DNA of 64,000 nt from assembly GCA_963715675.1 (NCBI GenBank), contig OY970265.1:4340001-4404000 (forward strand), given 5' to 3'. Source of the DNA: DASVWZ01 sp963715675. Its GTDB lineage: Bacteria; Acidobacteriota; Terriglobia; Terriglobales; Acidobacteriaceae. A model generated the notes under the pieces. That model was given only the letters and a program-made list of their open reading frames with translations. It was not told the DNA's origin and searched no databases. The translations under genes were made by a program, and so were the position numbers. This document shows, piece by piece, positions 41,035-51,015 of this stretch (positions are counted from its first letter, which is position 1; every line of letters begins with the position of its first letter).

Positions 41035-43320
41035 ATGGAGGTCCGCCGCCGGATTGAGGTTTCGGGAATCGTCCAGGGAGTTGGATTCCGTCCTTATGTA
41101 TACCGGTTGGCCACCGGACGGCACCTCACCGGTACAATTTTCAATACCTCTGCGGGCGTGACCATCGAGGTTGAGGGCCCGGCAGAACAAATTGCGGAGT
41201 TTGTAGAACGCCTTCCGATCGATGCGCCCCCGCTGGCGCGGGTCACCCATGTCACGGTACGCGAGATTCCCTGCAATGGCGATCACGACTTTCGCATCGT
41301 TCACAGCCTGGGCGGGGAACCGGTCCGCACTCTGATTTCTCCCGATGTCGCCATCTGTCCGGACTGCTTACAGGAACTGTTCGATGCGGCGGACCGGCGC
41401 TATGGCTATCCGTTCATCAATTGCACCAATTGCGGACCTCGGTTCACCATTGTTCGCGACCTTCCCTACGACCGGCCAAGCACGTCGATGGCGGTGTTTC
41501 CCCTGTGTCCGGCGTGCCAGGGGGAATACGATGACCCGCGGAACCGGCGTTTTCATGCACAACCGAATGCCTGCTGGGAATGCGGGCCGCGCGTCGAACT
41601 TTGGGATTCTTCGGGAAAGAGAACCGAATGTCGCGACCCCATCGCGGAGGCTGCGCGTAAGTTGTCTGCGGGGGCGATCGTCGCGGTGAAAGGTCTCGGC
41701 GGATTTCACCTGGCGGCGGACGCGACCAATTCTGCGGCGGTGGCGCTTTTGCGCGAACGGAAGCGGCGGGTCGAGAAACCGTTCGCAGTGATGGCGCCGG
41801 ACGTTGAAGCGGTCCGGAAGATTTGCGAGGCAGACGAAGCCGAGGTGAAAGTGTTGCAGTCGGTGCAGCGGCCGATTGTGTTGCTGCCGAAGAAGCCGGG
41901 CAGTGCGATCGTGGAACAAGTCGCTCCCTTCAATCGCTATCTCGGCGTTTTCCTGCCGTACACGCCATTGCACTATCTTCTGCTGGCGCAGGGAGGTTTT
42001 TCGGCGCTGGTCATGACCAGCGGAAATCTGAGCGAAGAACCGATCGCGATTGACAATCGCGAGGCGCTCACGCGCCTGCAGACGCTGGCGGATTATTTTC
42101 TGGTGCACAATCGCGATATCCTTCTGCGCTGCGACGATTCCGTGGTGCGCGTGGCGGACGGCATGACCCGCCAACTGCGCCGTTCGCGGGGATTTGTGCC
42201 GATGCCGGTTTTTCTAAAGGACGAACAGCCGCCGGTGCTGGCGGTGGGTGGTGAACTGAAGAACACAATTTGCCTCACCAAGGACAAGCACGCTTTTCTA
42301 AGCCAGCACGTCGGCGACCTGGAGAACAGCGAGAGCTACAAGTTCTTTGGCGAAGCAGTGGAACACCTCGAGAGAATTCTAGAAATCCGCCCCGAGGTGG
42401 TTGCCTATGATTTGCATCCCGATTACTTTTCGACCCGATGGGCATTGGGGCAGAGCGGCGTCCGCCTGGTCGGGGTGCAGCACCACCACGCGCACATCGC
42501 AAGCTGCATGGCGGAGAACCAGCTCGATGAGCTCGTGATCGGGCTCGCACTCGACGGCACCGGCTACGGAACGGATGGTCACATCTGGGGCGGTGAGGTG
42601 CTGATCGCAGACTACGAACACTTCGAGCGCGCCGCCCACATGGAGTACGTCCCTCTGCCGGGCGGCTCGGCGGCGATCCGCGAGCCTTGGCGCATGGCGG
42701 TGAGTTATCTGTTCCATCATTTCGGGCGTGACTTTCTGAAGTTGCAGATCCCCTTCGTGCAGCAACTGGATACGACTAAGACCGGGATTCTTCTGCGCAT
42801 GATCGAACAGAACATCAATTCCCCGCTGACCTCCAGTTGTGGACGCTTGTTCGACGCGGTGGCGGCTCTGACCGGTGTCCGGCGGCAAGTAAACTATGAG
42901 GCGCAGGCGGCAATCGAGCTTGAGATGGCGATCGAGGGCGAAGAGGATGGCGCTTATTTGTTCGAAGTGGCGCCGGGCGAAGTGCCTTGGATCATCCGCA
43001 CGCGAGCGATGTTTGAGTCACTTGTGCAGGATTTACAGCAAGGCTTGCCCGTGGGAGCGATCAGCCGCCGCTTTCATAATGGACTGGCGAAGGCACTGGT
43101 GGAGATCGCCGTCGCGCTTCGAAAAAGCCGCGGGTTGAACCGGGTCTGCTTGAGCGGCGGGACGTTCCACAACGTGTATTTGTCCAGAAAGATCGAGACT
43201 GAGCTCACGGCGCAAGGATTTGAAGTATTTGCTCAGCGGGAAGTGCCGGCAGGAGATGGCGGCCTCAGCCTGGGGCAAGCGCTGGTAGCCGCACGCCGGT
43301 GCCGCCTCTACCCCCAGTAA
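41035..43320 (+). CDS. hypF: Carbamoyltransferase HypF
   Basis: A 761-residue protein with the full domain order. Residues 1-90 form an acylphosphatase domain (IEVSGIVQGVGFRPYVYRLA). Zinc fingers follow (CPDCLQE, CTNCGPR, CPACQGEY, CWECGP). A YrdC-like domain (VAVKGLGGFHLAADATNS) is next, then a Kae1-like domain (HHHAHIASCM; LALDGTGYGTDGHIWGGE; SCGRLFDAVAAL; CLSGGTFHNVYL). It turns carbamoyl phosphate into carbamoyl-adenylate and loads the HypE C-terminal Cys, the source of the cyanide ligands. Length is normal. Confidence 0.96.
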   Translation: MEVRRRIEVSGIVQGVGFRPYVYRLATGRHLTGTIFNTSAGVTIEVEGPAEQIAEFVERLPIDAPPLARVTHVTVREIPCNGDHDFRIVHSLGGEPVRTLISPDVAICPDCLQELFDAADRRYGYPFINCTNCGPRFTIVRDLPYDRPSTSMAVFPLCPACQGEYDDPRNRRFHAQPNACWECGPRVELWDSSGKRTECRDPIAEAARKLSAGAIVAVKGLGGFHLAADATNSAAVALLRERKRRVEKPFAVMAPDVEAVRKICEADEAEVKVLQSVQRPIVLLPKKPGSAIVEQVAPFNRYLGVFLPYTPLHYLLLAQGGFSALVMTSGNLSEEPIAIDNREALTRLQTLADYFLVHNRDILLRCDDSVVRVADGMTRQLRRSRGFVPMPVFLKDEQPPVLAVGGELKNTICLTKDKHAFLSQHVGDLENSESYKFFGEAVEHLERILEIRPEVVAYDLHPDYFSTRWALGQSGVRLVGVQHHHAHIASCMAENQLDELVIGLALDGTGYGTDGHIWGGEVLIADYEHFERAAHMEYVPLPGGSAAIREPWRMAVSYLFHHFGRDFLKLQIPFVQQLDTTKTGILLRMIEQNINSPLTSSCGRLFDAVAALTGVRRQVNYEAQAAIELEMAIEGEEDGAYLFEVAPGEVPWIIRTRAMFESLVQDLQQGLPVGAISRRFHNGLAKALVEIAVALRKSRGLNRVCLSGGTFHNVYLSRKIETELTAQGFEVFAQREVPAGDGGLSLGQALVAARRCRLYPQ

Positions 43321-43423
43321 GCCGGAACAGGGTGCGGGAAAACCGTCCGGCTGGCGAGGGCGCCGCTGCGCAACATAGCTTTCCAGCAGGCGTTTTGATC
43401 TGGACGCGGCACACGGGTTTCGC

Positions 43424-43429
43424 TAGAAT
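43424..43429 (+). promoter_or_regulatory. Putative promoter of the zinc-ribbon gene pair
   Basis: TAGAAT as -10 with TGGACG 17 bp upstream as a partial -35 match, about 28 bp before the ATG at 43457. Confidence 0.35.
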
Positions 43430-43456
43430 TCCACGTTCCAGTTAGCGGAGAGATAA

Positions 43457-44089
43457 ATGGCGCTGATTCAATTCACAAGGAACCATACCGATCACTCGAC
43501 CGACAAGGGATATCAATTTGAGTTTTTCTGCGACCGCTGCGGCAACGGTTTCATGAGCGAATTCAAGGCTTCGGCGGTTGGTTTTGCCGCCGGTGCGTTG
43601 CGGACCGCGGGCAGCCTATTCGGCGGCGTCCTGGGCCAGGCCGGAGCCAATACATACGAGATTGAACGCATGGTGCAGGGACCGGGACACGACAAGGCTT
43701 TCCGCGAATCGATCGAAGAAGCCAAGCCGAATTTCCGGCAATGCCCGAAGTGTTCGCACTGGGTCTGCAAGGCGACCTGCTGGAACGAGAAGCGCGCGCT
43801 TTGCTTTGACTGCGCTCCCGACATCGAAACCGAACTGGCGTCGGCACAGGTGCAGGCCATGGTGGAGCAGATGCGGGAAAAGGTCCGTCAGCAGGACTTA
43901 ACCAAGGACCTCGATCTTACGAGTGAGGCGGCAGCGCTGTGTCCGGCGTGCGGCGCACGGACTCAGGGAGCGAAATTCTGTCCGGAATGCGGTAAGCCCC
44001 TGCGACCCAAGACCGAGTGCGCGAAATGCGGCACCAAGTTCGAAGCGGGCACCAAGTTCTGCCCGGAATGCGGGAACAAGGTCGGCTAG
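43457..44089 (+). CDS. Multi-zinc-ribbon protein (hypothetical)
   Basis: A 210-residue cytoplasmic protein with several CxxC pairs: FFCDRCGNGF near the start, QCPKCSHWVCKATCWNEKRALCFDC in the middle, and two C-terminal ribbons (LCPACGARTQGAKFCPECGK; ECAKCGTKFEAGTKFCPECG). A Gly/Ala-rich segment (AVGFAAGALRTAGSLFGGVL) lies between. Such proteins may bind RNA, DNA or protein. It is followed after 3 bp by a 466-residue gene, and the pair is probably functionally linked. Confidence 0.75.
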   Translation: MALIQFTRNHTDHSTDKGYQFEFFCDRCGNGFMSEFKASAVGFAAGALRTAGSLFGGVLGQAGANTYEIERMVQGPGHDKAFRESIEEAKPNFRQCPKCSHWVCKATCWNEKRALCFDCAPDIETELASAQVQAMVEQMREKVRQQDLTKDLDLTSEAAALCPACGARTQGAKFCPECGKPLRPKTECAKCGTKFEAGTKFCPECGNKVG

Positions 44090-44092
44090 CGG

Positions 44093-45493
44093 ATGGCTGA
44101 TCTCAGTGGAAAATACCAGTACCTGGAAGCCGACGGTAAGCCGCTGCAGGGAGGCCCATGCCGCGTTCAATTCGACGCCGAGAGCTTCACTCTGACTCCG
44201 GAAGCCGGCGCGCCACTGGCTTTTGATCTTGGTGATCTCGACGCCGTGACCGCCGCCGATTGGCAGATTCGGCTTCCTCTCTACACCGGGCGCACCATCC
44301 TTTTAAGACAGTTTGGAAAGAGTTTCGACAACCTTGCGCGTGACCTGCTTGAAGGGTTTCGCAAGCGCACGATCCAATGCCTGTTGCTGGAAGATATGCA
44401 GGAGATTGAGCGCTTCGCGGGCAACTTCGAGCTGAGTTCCCCCGGAGCAACGGCGCGTTCGGGTGCGGCGGAGTACCGCCTCTATAAGAGCAATCTCGCG
44501 GTATTGCCCTCGGCATCACAAGGTTTTCAGTGGCGACTGGCTGACCTTGACGCGGCGCGTTTTGACCCGGCAAACTACGCTGTGTCGGTTGACTCCGGGC
44601 AGGAAAAACTGGTCGTCAGCCGGCTTGGCAAGCGCACCGAAGAGTTTGCCACACGCCTGCGCGATGCCATGGCGGTTCTTTCCACCGAGAGTGCGCAGGC
44701 ACTCCACGCAGCCTTTCCGTTCCTTAACCCGGATCAACTGCAGTCCAGCGCAGCTCTGCTGAAAGAAGGGCGTTCGGTGCCCGTGGCCAAGCTTGCCACG
44801 ATCAACCCCAGGATGCCGGCTGCGCTGGCCGCAAACGCCGTCGACAAGGATTTGAAGCCCTACTATGAGCAACTGACGGCGCGCACCGCGAACGGCTTGC
44901 TCTACGCGGGATACAAGATGATTCGTCCGGAAGACAGGGCAGCCGGACCGGGCGACGATGACCCGAATTCGACGAGTCTCGGGGGCGGGTCTGAGTCTGG
45001 GGAAGCCAATGACGCGCTGGGCGAAGCGGCAGAAGATTCAGCAGAAAACGCAGCGGACGCGGATCAGAGTGGACCGGAAACGCTTTACTGGTTCTTCTTT
45101 CCGATGGCTGCGAAAGCGGGTTCCGCTGAGCCAGCGAATCTGGTCGCATGGGAAGCGAGTTCGCGGTCAGGCCGGGCAACATATTTCTTCCAGCTGATTG
45201 ATCCGGCACAGGCCGGGCAACTTCGAGACCCGAACCGGGCCGCGACGCTGGTGGACACCGCGGTCCATCGGTTGAATCGGGGGTTAGCGCGATTGAATTT
45301 CCGGAGAAAGCCGATTTACCTCTCCGCGGATGAACTGGAGATGGATCCGAAGTTTCACCGCTACGCAATCGCGGCGCGGCGCATTCCCGAGGTTCGGGAG
45401 GTGCGGGCCAGCTTCGTGGGACGCGCGATTCACAGCTCACTCGAGGCGTGGCAGGGTCAAGTCGCAGCGATTCTCGCCAAGGTTGGAACGTAG
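44093..45493 (+). CDS. Large protein of unknown function paired with the zinc-ribbon protein
   Basis: A 466-residue soluble protein, no signal or membrane segment. The first 130 residues look like a beta-rich PH/GRAM-like fold (CRVQFDAESFTLTPEAGAPL; LYTGRTILLRQFGKSFDNLA) and a similar pattern recurs near 135-200. A 40-residue acidic, Ser/Gly-rich linker (about 280-325) separates a C-terminal domain (TLYWFFFPMA; PIYLSADELEMDPKFHRYAI). It starts 3 bp after the zinc-ribbon gene. Not recognised as a known family. Confidence 0.7.
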   Translation: MADLSGKYQYLEADGKPLQGGPCRVQFDAESFTLTPEAGAPLAFDLGDLDAVTAADWQIRLPLYTGRTILLRQFGKSFDNLARDLLEGFRKRTIQCLLLEDMQEIERFAGNFELSSPGATARSGAAEYRLYKSNLAVLPSASQGFQWRLADLDAARFDPANYAVSVDSGQEKLVVSRLGKRTEEFATRLRDAMAVLSTESAQALHAAFPFLNPDQLQSSAALLKEGRSVPVAKLATINPRMPAALAANAVDKDLKPYYEQLTARTANGLLYAGYKMIRPEDRAAGPGDDDPNSTSLGGGSESGEANDALGEAAEDSAENAADADQSGPETLYWFFFPMAAKAGSAEPANLVAWEASSRSGRATYFFQLIDPAQAGQLRDPNRAATLVDTAVHRLNRGLARLNFRRKPIYLSADELEMDPKFHRYAIAARRIPEVREVRASFVGRAIHSSLEAWQGQVAAILAKVGT

Positions 45494-45563
45494 AGCACTT
45501 GACCGCAAAGCCCGCTGAGTTTTCGCACCGAGCACAAAGTGAGGGGGACGGCGCGGGCGGGGG

Positions 45564-45968
45564 CTACTTCTTTTCTGCGACCTCCAGTCGCGTAGCGGCG
45601 CGTTGCAAGGCATTTTCGGCGCGGGTGTAATCCACGTTGGTACTGCCGCTTTGCAGACGCTCTTGGGCGCGACGTTTCGCCTCTTGAGCGCGTTTCACGT
45701 CGATCTCGTCGCAACGCTCGCAGGTTTCCGCCAGGATCGTAACCTTATTGGGCAGTACCTCCGCGAATCCCCAAGCCACCGACAGGTGATGGCGGTTGCT
45801 GCCATTGCGATAGGTGATTTCCCCGACAGCCAGTTCGCTGATCAGCGGCGCGTGCCCCGGCAGGACGCCCAGATATCCATTCTTCCCGGGAATCTGCATC
45901 TCCTCGGCAACATCGCCCACCACCATTTTCTCTGGGGTCACGATTTCGAGTTGGAAAGTGTCTGGCAT
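45564..45968 (-). CDS. atpC: ATP synthase F1 epsilon subunit
   Basis: 134 residues from ATG at 45968 (MPDTFQLEIVTPEKMVVGD), the usual family start; an upstream ATG at 46025 lies in repeat sequence. MQIPGKNGYLGVLPGHAPLI is the beta-sandwich signature and the C-terminal helices end KRRAQERLQSG...LEVAEKK. It links rotation to the catalytic head and can inhibit hydrolysis. Last gene of the operon, 186 bp after atpD. Confidence 0.95.
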   Translation of the reverse strand: MPDTFQLEIVTPEKMVVGDVAEEMQIPGKNGYLGVLPGHAPLISELAVGEITYRNGSNRHHLSVAWGFAEVLPNKVTILAETCERCDEIDVKRAQEAKRRAQERLQSGSTNVDYTRAENALQRAATRLEVAEKK

Positions 45969-46154
45969 GTCGGTCGTTGGTCCTTCGTCGTTGGTCGTTG
46001 GCAGAAGCTCGAACTCCAAGGCCACGAGTCCCAGAGTTCTTACTCCTGCAAGTTCTCCCGGTCTGCACCCAGTTTCTGCCCGAACATTCTGTGCTTCAGA
46101 GTCGCGTCAGTCTCTTCCCGCGAACGACCGAGGGCCGACGACCAACGACGGTTC
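45969..46154. repeat. Inverted-repeat spacer between atpD and atpC
   Basis: Left side GTCGGTCGTTGGTCCTTCGT and following TCGTTGGTCGTTGG are complementary to the right side CCGAGGGCCGACGACCAACG. This forms a long imperfect hairpin between two operon genes. A related pair flanks 58862-58950. Confidence 0.55.
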
Positions 46155-47597
<1,443 letters not shown>

Positions 47598-47606
47598 AAC
47601 ACCTCA

Positions 47607-47670
47607 GCTTCTAGCTTTTAGCTCCTAGCTCTCAGTTCTGCCTTGTCCCAGCTAGAAGCCAGGAGCTAGA
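47607..47670. repeat. Mirrored AGCT-rich repeat between atpG and atpD
   Basis: Left arm TCTAGCTTTTAGCTCCTAGC and right arm AGCTAGAAGCCAGGAGCTAG are about 80% complementary. Same style as the gamma-alpha and alpha-delta spacers. No T-run. Confidence 0.6.
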
Positions 47671-47677
47671 GTCTCTG

Positions 47678-48724
47678 TTACGATGCGGCTGCTGCTCCGC
47701 TAACAATCTCAATAATCTCTTTCGTGATCTTCGCCTGGCGGGCGCGATTCATCGCCAGGGTGAGCGAATCAATCATGTCGGTGGCGTTGATGGTGGCTGC
47801 ATCCATTGCCGTCATGCGAGCCGCATGCTCGGCGGCAACCGACTCCAGCAAGCTGTGAAAGATCTGGATGCCCACGTACTTCGGCAACAATGACCGGAAC
47901 AACTCGTCCGGCAACTGCTCATAGATGTAGTCCACCGGCGCAGACACGAATCGAGCGGCGGCTGCATCCGCTTCCCGCGTATCTACCGGGCGGAGTCCTA
48001 CGCCCGCGCCCCGGGCTGCTTCAATGGCCTTCTTCCGCTCTTCCGGAGACAGCCCTTCCGCTTGCGCAATACTGACTTCGCCCACCTGCTCGATGGGCAG
48101 CACCTTCTCGACAACCAGGCGCTGCGCGATCACCGACTTGAACTCGTTGTACACCAGGTAGACGGAATCGATCTCCTGGTTGGTGTAACGATCGATTACC
48201 CGCCCCGCCAGCCCTGACGCCAGAGCATAGTCGACTTTGTTCAGGACTCCGATTTGTTCGCCAACCAGCGTGGTGCGCGGCGCGTCCTGGGAGTCCTTGC
48301 TTCTGGGCTGTGCGACCGGAAAACGGCGGCGTAGAAAATCACGTCCCTTGCGTCCGATGGCTTCGATCTCGATGTTCTTGCCCGCCTCGGTTTCCAGGAA
48401 CCGCGAGGCGGCTTTCAAAATGTTGGTATTGAATGCACCCGCGAGGCCTTTATCTCCGGTGACCACAATCAGCAGAACGTTGTTCTCCGGCCGTTGGGCC
48501 AGCAATGGATGTTTCGGCTCTCCGGTTTCCGGATCGTAGATCTCGGCGCGTGACACCAGAGACTTCAACACGTTGGTCAACATCTGGGCATACGGGCGCG
48601 AGGCCAAGGCGCGCTCCTGCGCCCGGCGCAACTTCGCCGCCGAGACCATCTTCATTGCCTTGGTGATCTGCCGCGTGTTAGTCACGCTGCGGATGCGGCG
48701 CCGAATGTCGAGAATGTTTGCCAT
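47678..48724 (-). CDS. atpG: ATP synthase F1 gamma subunit
   Basis: A 348-residue rotor subunit, longer than the usual 285-300. MANILDIRRRIRSVTNTRQITKAMKMVSAAKLRRAQ and the C-terminal DSLTLAMNRARQAKITKEIIEIVSGA are the two long coiled helices. The extra length is an insertion around residues 195-255 (SIAQAEGLSPEERKKAIEAA to VSAPVDYIYEQ) on the globular part. No sign of a frameshift. Confidence 0.95.
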   Translation of the reverse strand: MANILDIRRRIRSVTNTRQITKAMKMVSAAKLRRAQERALASRPYAQMLTNVLKSLVSRAEIYDPETGEPKHPLLAQRPENNVLLIVVTGDKGLAGAFNTNILKAASRFLETEAGKNIEIEAIGRKGRDFLRRRFPVAQPRSKDSQDAPRTTLVGEQIGVLNKVDYALASGLAGRVIDRYTNQEIDSVYLVYNEFKSVIAQRLVVEKVLPIEQVGEVSIAQAEGLSPEERKKAIEAARGAGVGLRPVDTREADAAAARFVSAPVDYIYEQLPDELFRSLLPKYVGIQIFHSLLESVAAEHAARMTAMDAATINATDMIDSLTLAMNRARQAKITKEIIEIVSGAAAAS

Positions 48725-48732
48725 AAATCTGC

Positions 48733-48802
48733 TTTTGGCTATTAGCCTTTAGCTACGCCCTTCCCGGCCAGGTTCCAAGCCAACGGCTAAGAGCTAAAGG
48801 CC
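48733..48802. repeat. Mirrored repeat between atpA and atpG
   Basis: Left arm GGCTATTAGCCTTTAGCT and right arm AGCTAAAGGCCAAGAGCC match as reverse complements at 16 of 18 positions. The right arm ends next to the atpA stop codon. Confidence 0.65.
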
Positions 48803-48808
48803 AAGAGC

Positions 48809-50341
48809 CTACTTCGCTACCGCTTCTCTTGAGACTACGAACTGTTGCTTCGCGTCCTTTACTACGCGCGTCATTTCGGCCTTTAAAGTATCGTCGAGAA
48901 TCTTTTTTTCCATGATGGCGCGCAGCAAGCCGGGATTGGTCGTATCCACAAACTTAAGCAGCTCAGCTTCAAAATCGCGCACCTGATCAACTGCCAGATC
49001 GTCGAGGAAACCGCTCGTCCCGGCAAAAATGATCAGAATCTGCTTGGAGAAGGGCAGCGGCGAAAACTGCTTCTGCTTGAGAACTTCGACCAGCCGCTGA
49101 CCGCGGTTGAGTTGTTGCTGTGTGGCCTTGTCGAGATCGCTGCCGAACTGCGCGAACGCGGCCAGTTCCCGATACTGCGCAAGATCGAGCTTCAGGGTGC
49201 CCGCAACCTGGCGCATGGCCTTAATCTGCGCGCTGCCGCCCACACGGCTGACCGAAAGGCCCACGTTGACCGCGGGCCGCACGCCCTGATTGAAGAGATC
49301 CGTCTCCAGGTAGATCTGACCGTCGGTGATGGAGATAACATTCGTCGGGATGTACGCCGAGACGTCGCCCGCCTGGGTTTCAATGACCGGCAACGCAGTG
49401 AGCGAGCCGCCACCCTTCTTGTCGCTCATCTTGGCAGCGCGCTCGAGCAGGCGGGAGTGGAGATAAAAGACGTCGCCGGGATAGGCCTCACGGCCGGGAG
49501 GCCGGCGCAGCAACAATGAAATCTCGCGATACGACGCGGCGTGTTTTGAAAGATCGTCGTAGATGACGAGCGCGTGTTTTCCGTTGTCGCGGAAGAACTC
49601 GCCCATGGCGCAGGCGGCGTACGGAGCGATGTACTGCATCGGGGCGGGCTCAGAAGCCGATGCCGCCACCACGATGGTGTAATCCATGGCGCCGTAATCG
49701 GACAGCAACTTCACGACCTGCGCAATCGATGAGCGTTTCTGTCCGATGGCGCAGTAAATGCAAATCAGGTCGTTGCCTTTGTTGTTGATGATGGTGTCGA
49801 TGGCGACGGCGGTCTTGCCGGTCTGGCGGTCGCCGATGATCAGCTCCCGCTGGCCGCGGCCGATCGGAATCATACTGTCGATGGCCTTCAGCCCAGTCGC
49901 CATGGGTTCGCGCACCGGCTGGCGGTCAATAACACCGGGCGCCAGGCGCTCCAAGGGGATGAACTTATCGCTGGCAATGGGACCCTTGTCGTCGATGGCC
50001 TGACCCAGGGAATTGACGACCCGGCCGACCAGGGCGTCGCCGACCGGCACGCTCATGATGCGTCCGGTGCGCTTGACCTCGTCACCTTCGCTGATCTCGG
50101 TGTACTCGCCGAGCAGCACCACGCCGACCTGGTCTTCTTCCAGGTTCATGGCGATGCCGGCCACGTCGTGCGGGAAGGCGAGCAACTCGCCAGCCATAAC
50201 CTTGTCGAGGCCGTGGACGCGGGCGATTCCGTCCCCCAGAGTCACGACGGTGCCGACTTCATCGACCGCGATCTTCGATTCATAGTTCTCGATCTGCTGC
50301 CGGATCAGTTGTGTGATCTCGTTTGCTTTGATTTGTGCCAT
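48809..50341 (-). CDS. atpA: ATP synthase F1 alpha subunit
   Basis: A 510-residue non-catalytic nucleotide-binding subunit. Walker A GDRQTGKTAVAIDTIINNKG, then ALVIYDDLSKHAASYREISLLLRRPPGREAYPGDVFY, and the C-terminal helical domain. Length and motifs are standard. Confidence 0.97.
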   Translation of the reverse strand: MAQIKANEITQLIRQQIENYESKIAVDEVGTVVTLGDGIARVHGLDKVMAGELLAFPHDVAGIAMNLEEDQVGVVLLGEYTEISEGDEVKRTGRIMSVPVGDALVGRVVNSLGQAIDDKGPIASDKFIPLERLAPGVIDRQPVREPMATGLKAIDSMIPIGRGQRELIIGDRQTGKTAVAIDTIINNKGNDLICIYCAIGQKRSSIAQVVKLLSDYGAMDYTIVVAASASEPAPMQYIAPYAACAMGEFFRDNGKHALVIYDDLSKHAASYREISLLLRRPPGREAYPGDVFYLHSRLLERAAKMSDKKGGGSLTALPVIETQAGDVSAYIPTNVISITDGQIYLETDLFNQGVRPAVNVGLSVSRVGGSAQIKAMRQVAGTLKLDLAQYRELAAFAQFGSDLDKATQQQLNRGQRLVEVLKQKQFSPLPFSKQILIIFAGTSGFLDDLAVDQVRDFEAELLKFVDTTNPGLLRAIMEKKILDDTLKAEMTRVVKDAKQQFVVSREAVAK

Positions 50342-50348
50342 AAGAAAT

Positions 50349-50493
50349 CAGCTCTTAAGCTCTTAGCCTCCAGCTGTGCCTTTCTTCGCTTTTCTGCGCC
50401 CATCCTCTGCGATCTTTGCGGTCAAAAGCTTTTCGTGTACCTAACGACTTTGCTCTATCAGGTCCGAGCCAAGAGCTAAAGGCTAAGAGCCTG
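50349..50493. repeat. Nested repeats between atpH and atpA
   Basis: Left arm AGCTCTTAGCCTCCAGCT and right arm AGCTAAAGGCTAAGAGCC (about 15 of 18 complementary) enclose an inverted CGCAAAG-type repeat (GCGATCTTTGCGGTC). The right arm continues into atpH and supplies its last codons and TAG stop (50476-50478). Confidence 0.65.
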
Positions 50494-51012
50494 CTTGATC
50501 CTTTCCAACTGTCCGTTCACCGAGCCGTCGTAGATGGTGCTGCCAATTTTCACCACGGCGCCGCCCAGGATTGCCTGGTCGTGGAAATACCTGGCGCGCA
50601 CTTTCTTTCCGGACAGGCTAGCGACCTGATTTTCAAGGGTGCGGCGTTCGGCCTCACTCAATTCGCGGGCGCTGGTGATCTCGGCCTCGGCAAAACCCAA
50701 ACGATGGTCCAGTTCGATCTCAAACTGCTTCACAATCGGCGCCAGGAAACTGATGCGCCGGTGGTCGATCAGCACCGCCACAAAATTGCGCACGGTGCGC
50801 GAGATTTCTTCCCGCGCCACGATTGCGTCCAGGACGGCGCGCTTCTGCTCGGCGGGAATCGAGGGCGTCTCCCAGACCGCGCGAAGATCCCTGGAACTGG
50901 CGACCAGTTGGGCCAAGCCCTGAGCTTCCTTCAGCGTCATTGCCGCATCCGCACGGCTGCCCAGGACCGCATCGGCAAAAGCGCGGGCGTAAGTATTGGT
51001 TACCGACGCCAT
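50476..51012 (-). CDS. atpH: ATP synthase F1 delta subunit
   Basis: A 178-residue stator subunit: NTYARAFADAVLG near the start, LRAVWETPSIPAEQKRAVLDAI, NFVAVLIDHRRISFLAPIVKQFE and the C-terminal GAVVKIGSTIYDGSVNGQLERIKQALSL. It ties the b-subunit stalk to the alpha subunits. The last three residues and the stop come from the repeat arm. Confidence 0.95.
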   Translation of the reverse strand: MASVTNTYARAFADAVLGSRADAAMTLKEAQGLAQLVASSRDLRAVWETPSIPAEQKRAVLDAIVAREEISRTVRNFVAVLIDHRRISFLAPIVKQFEIELDHRLGFAEAEITSARELSEAERRTLENQVASLSGKKVRARYFHDQAILGGAVVKIGSTIYDGSVNGQLERIKQALSL

Positions 51013-51015
51013 GAG

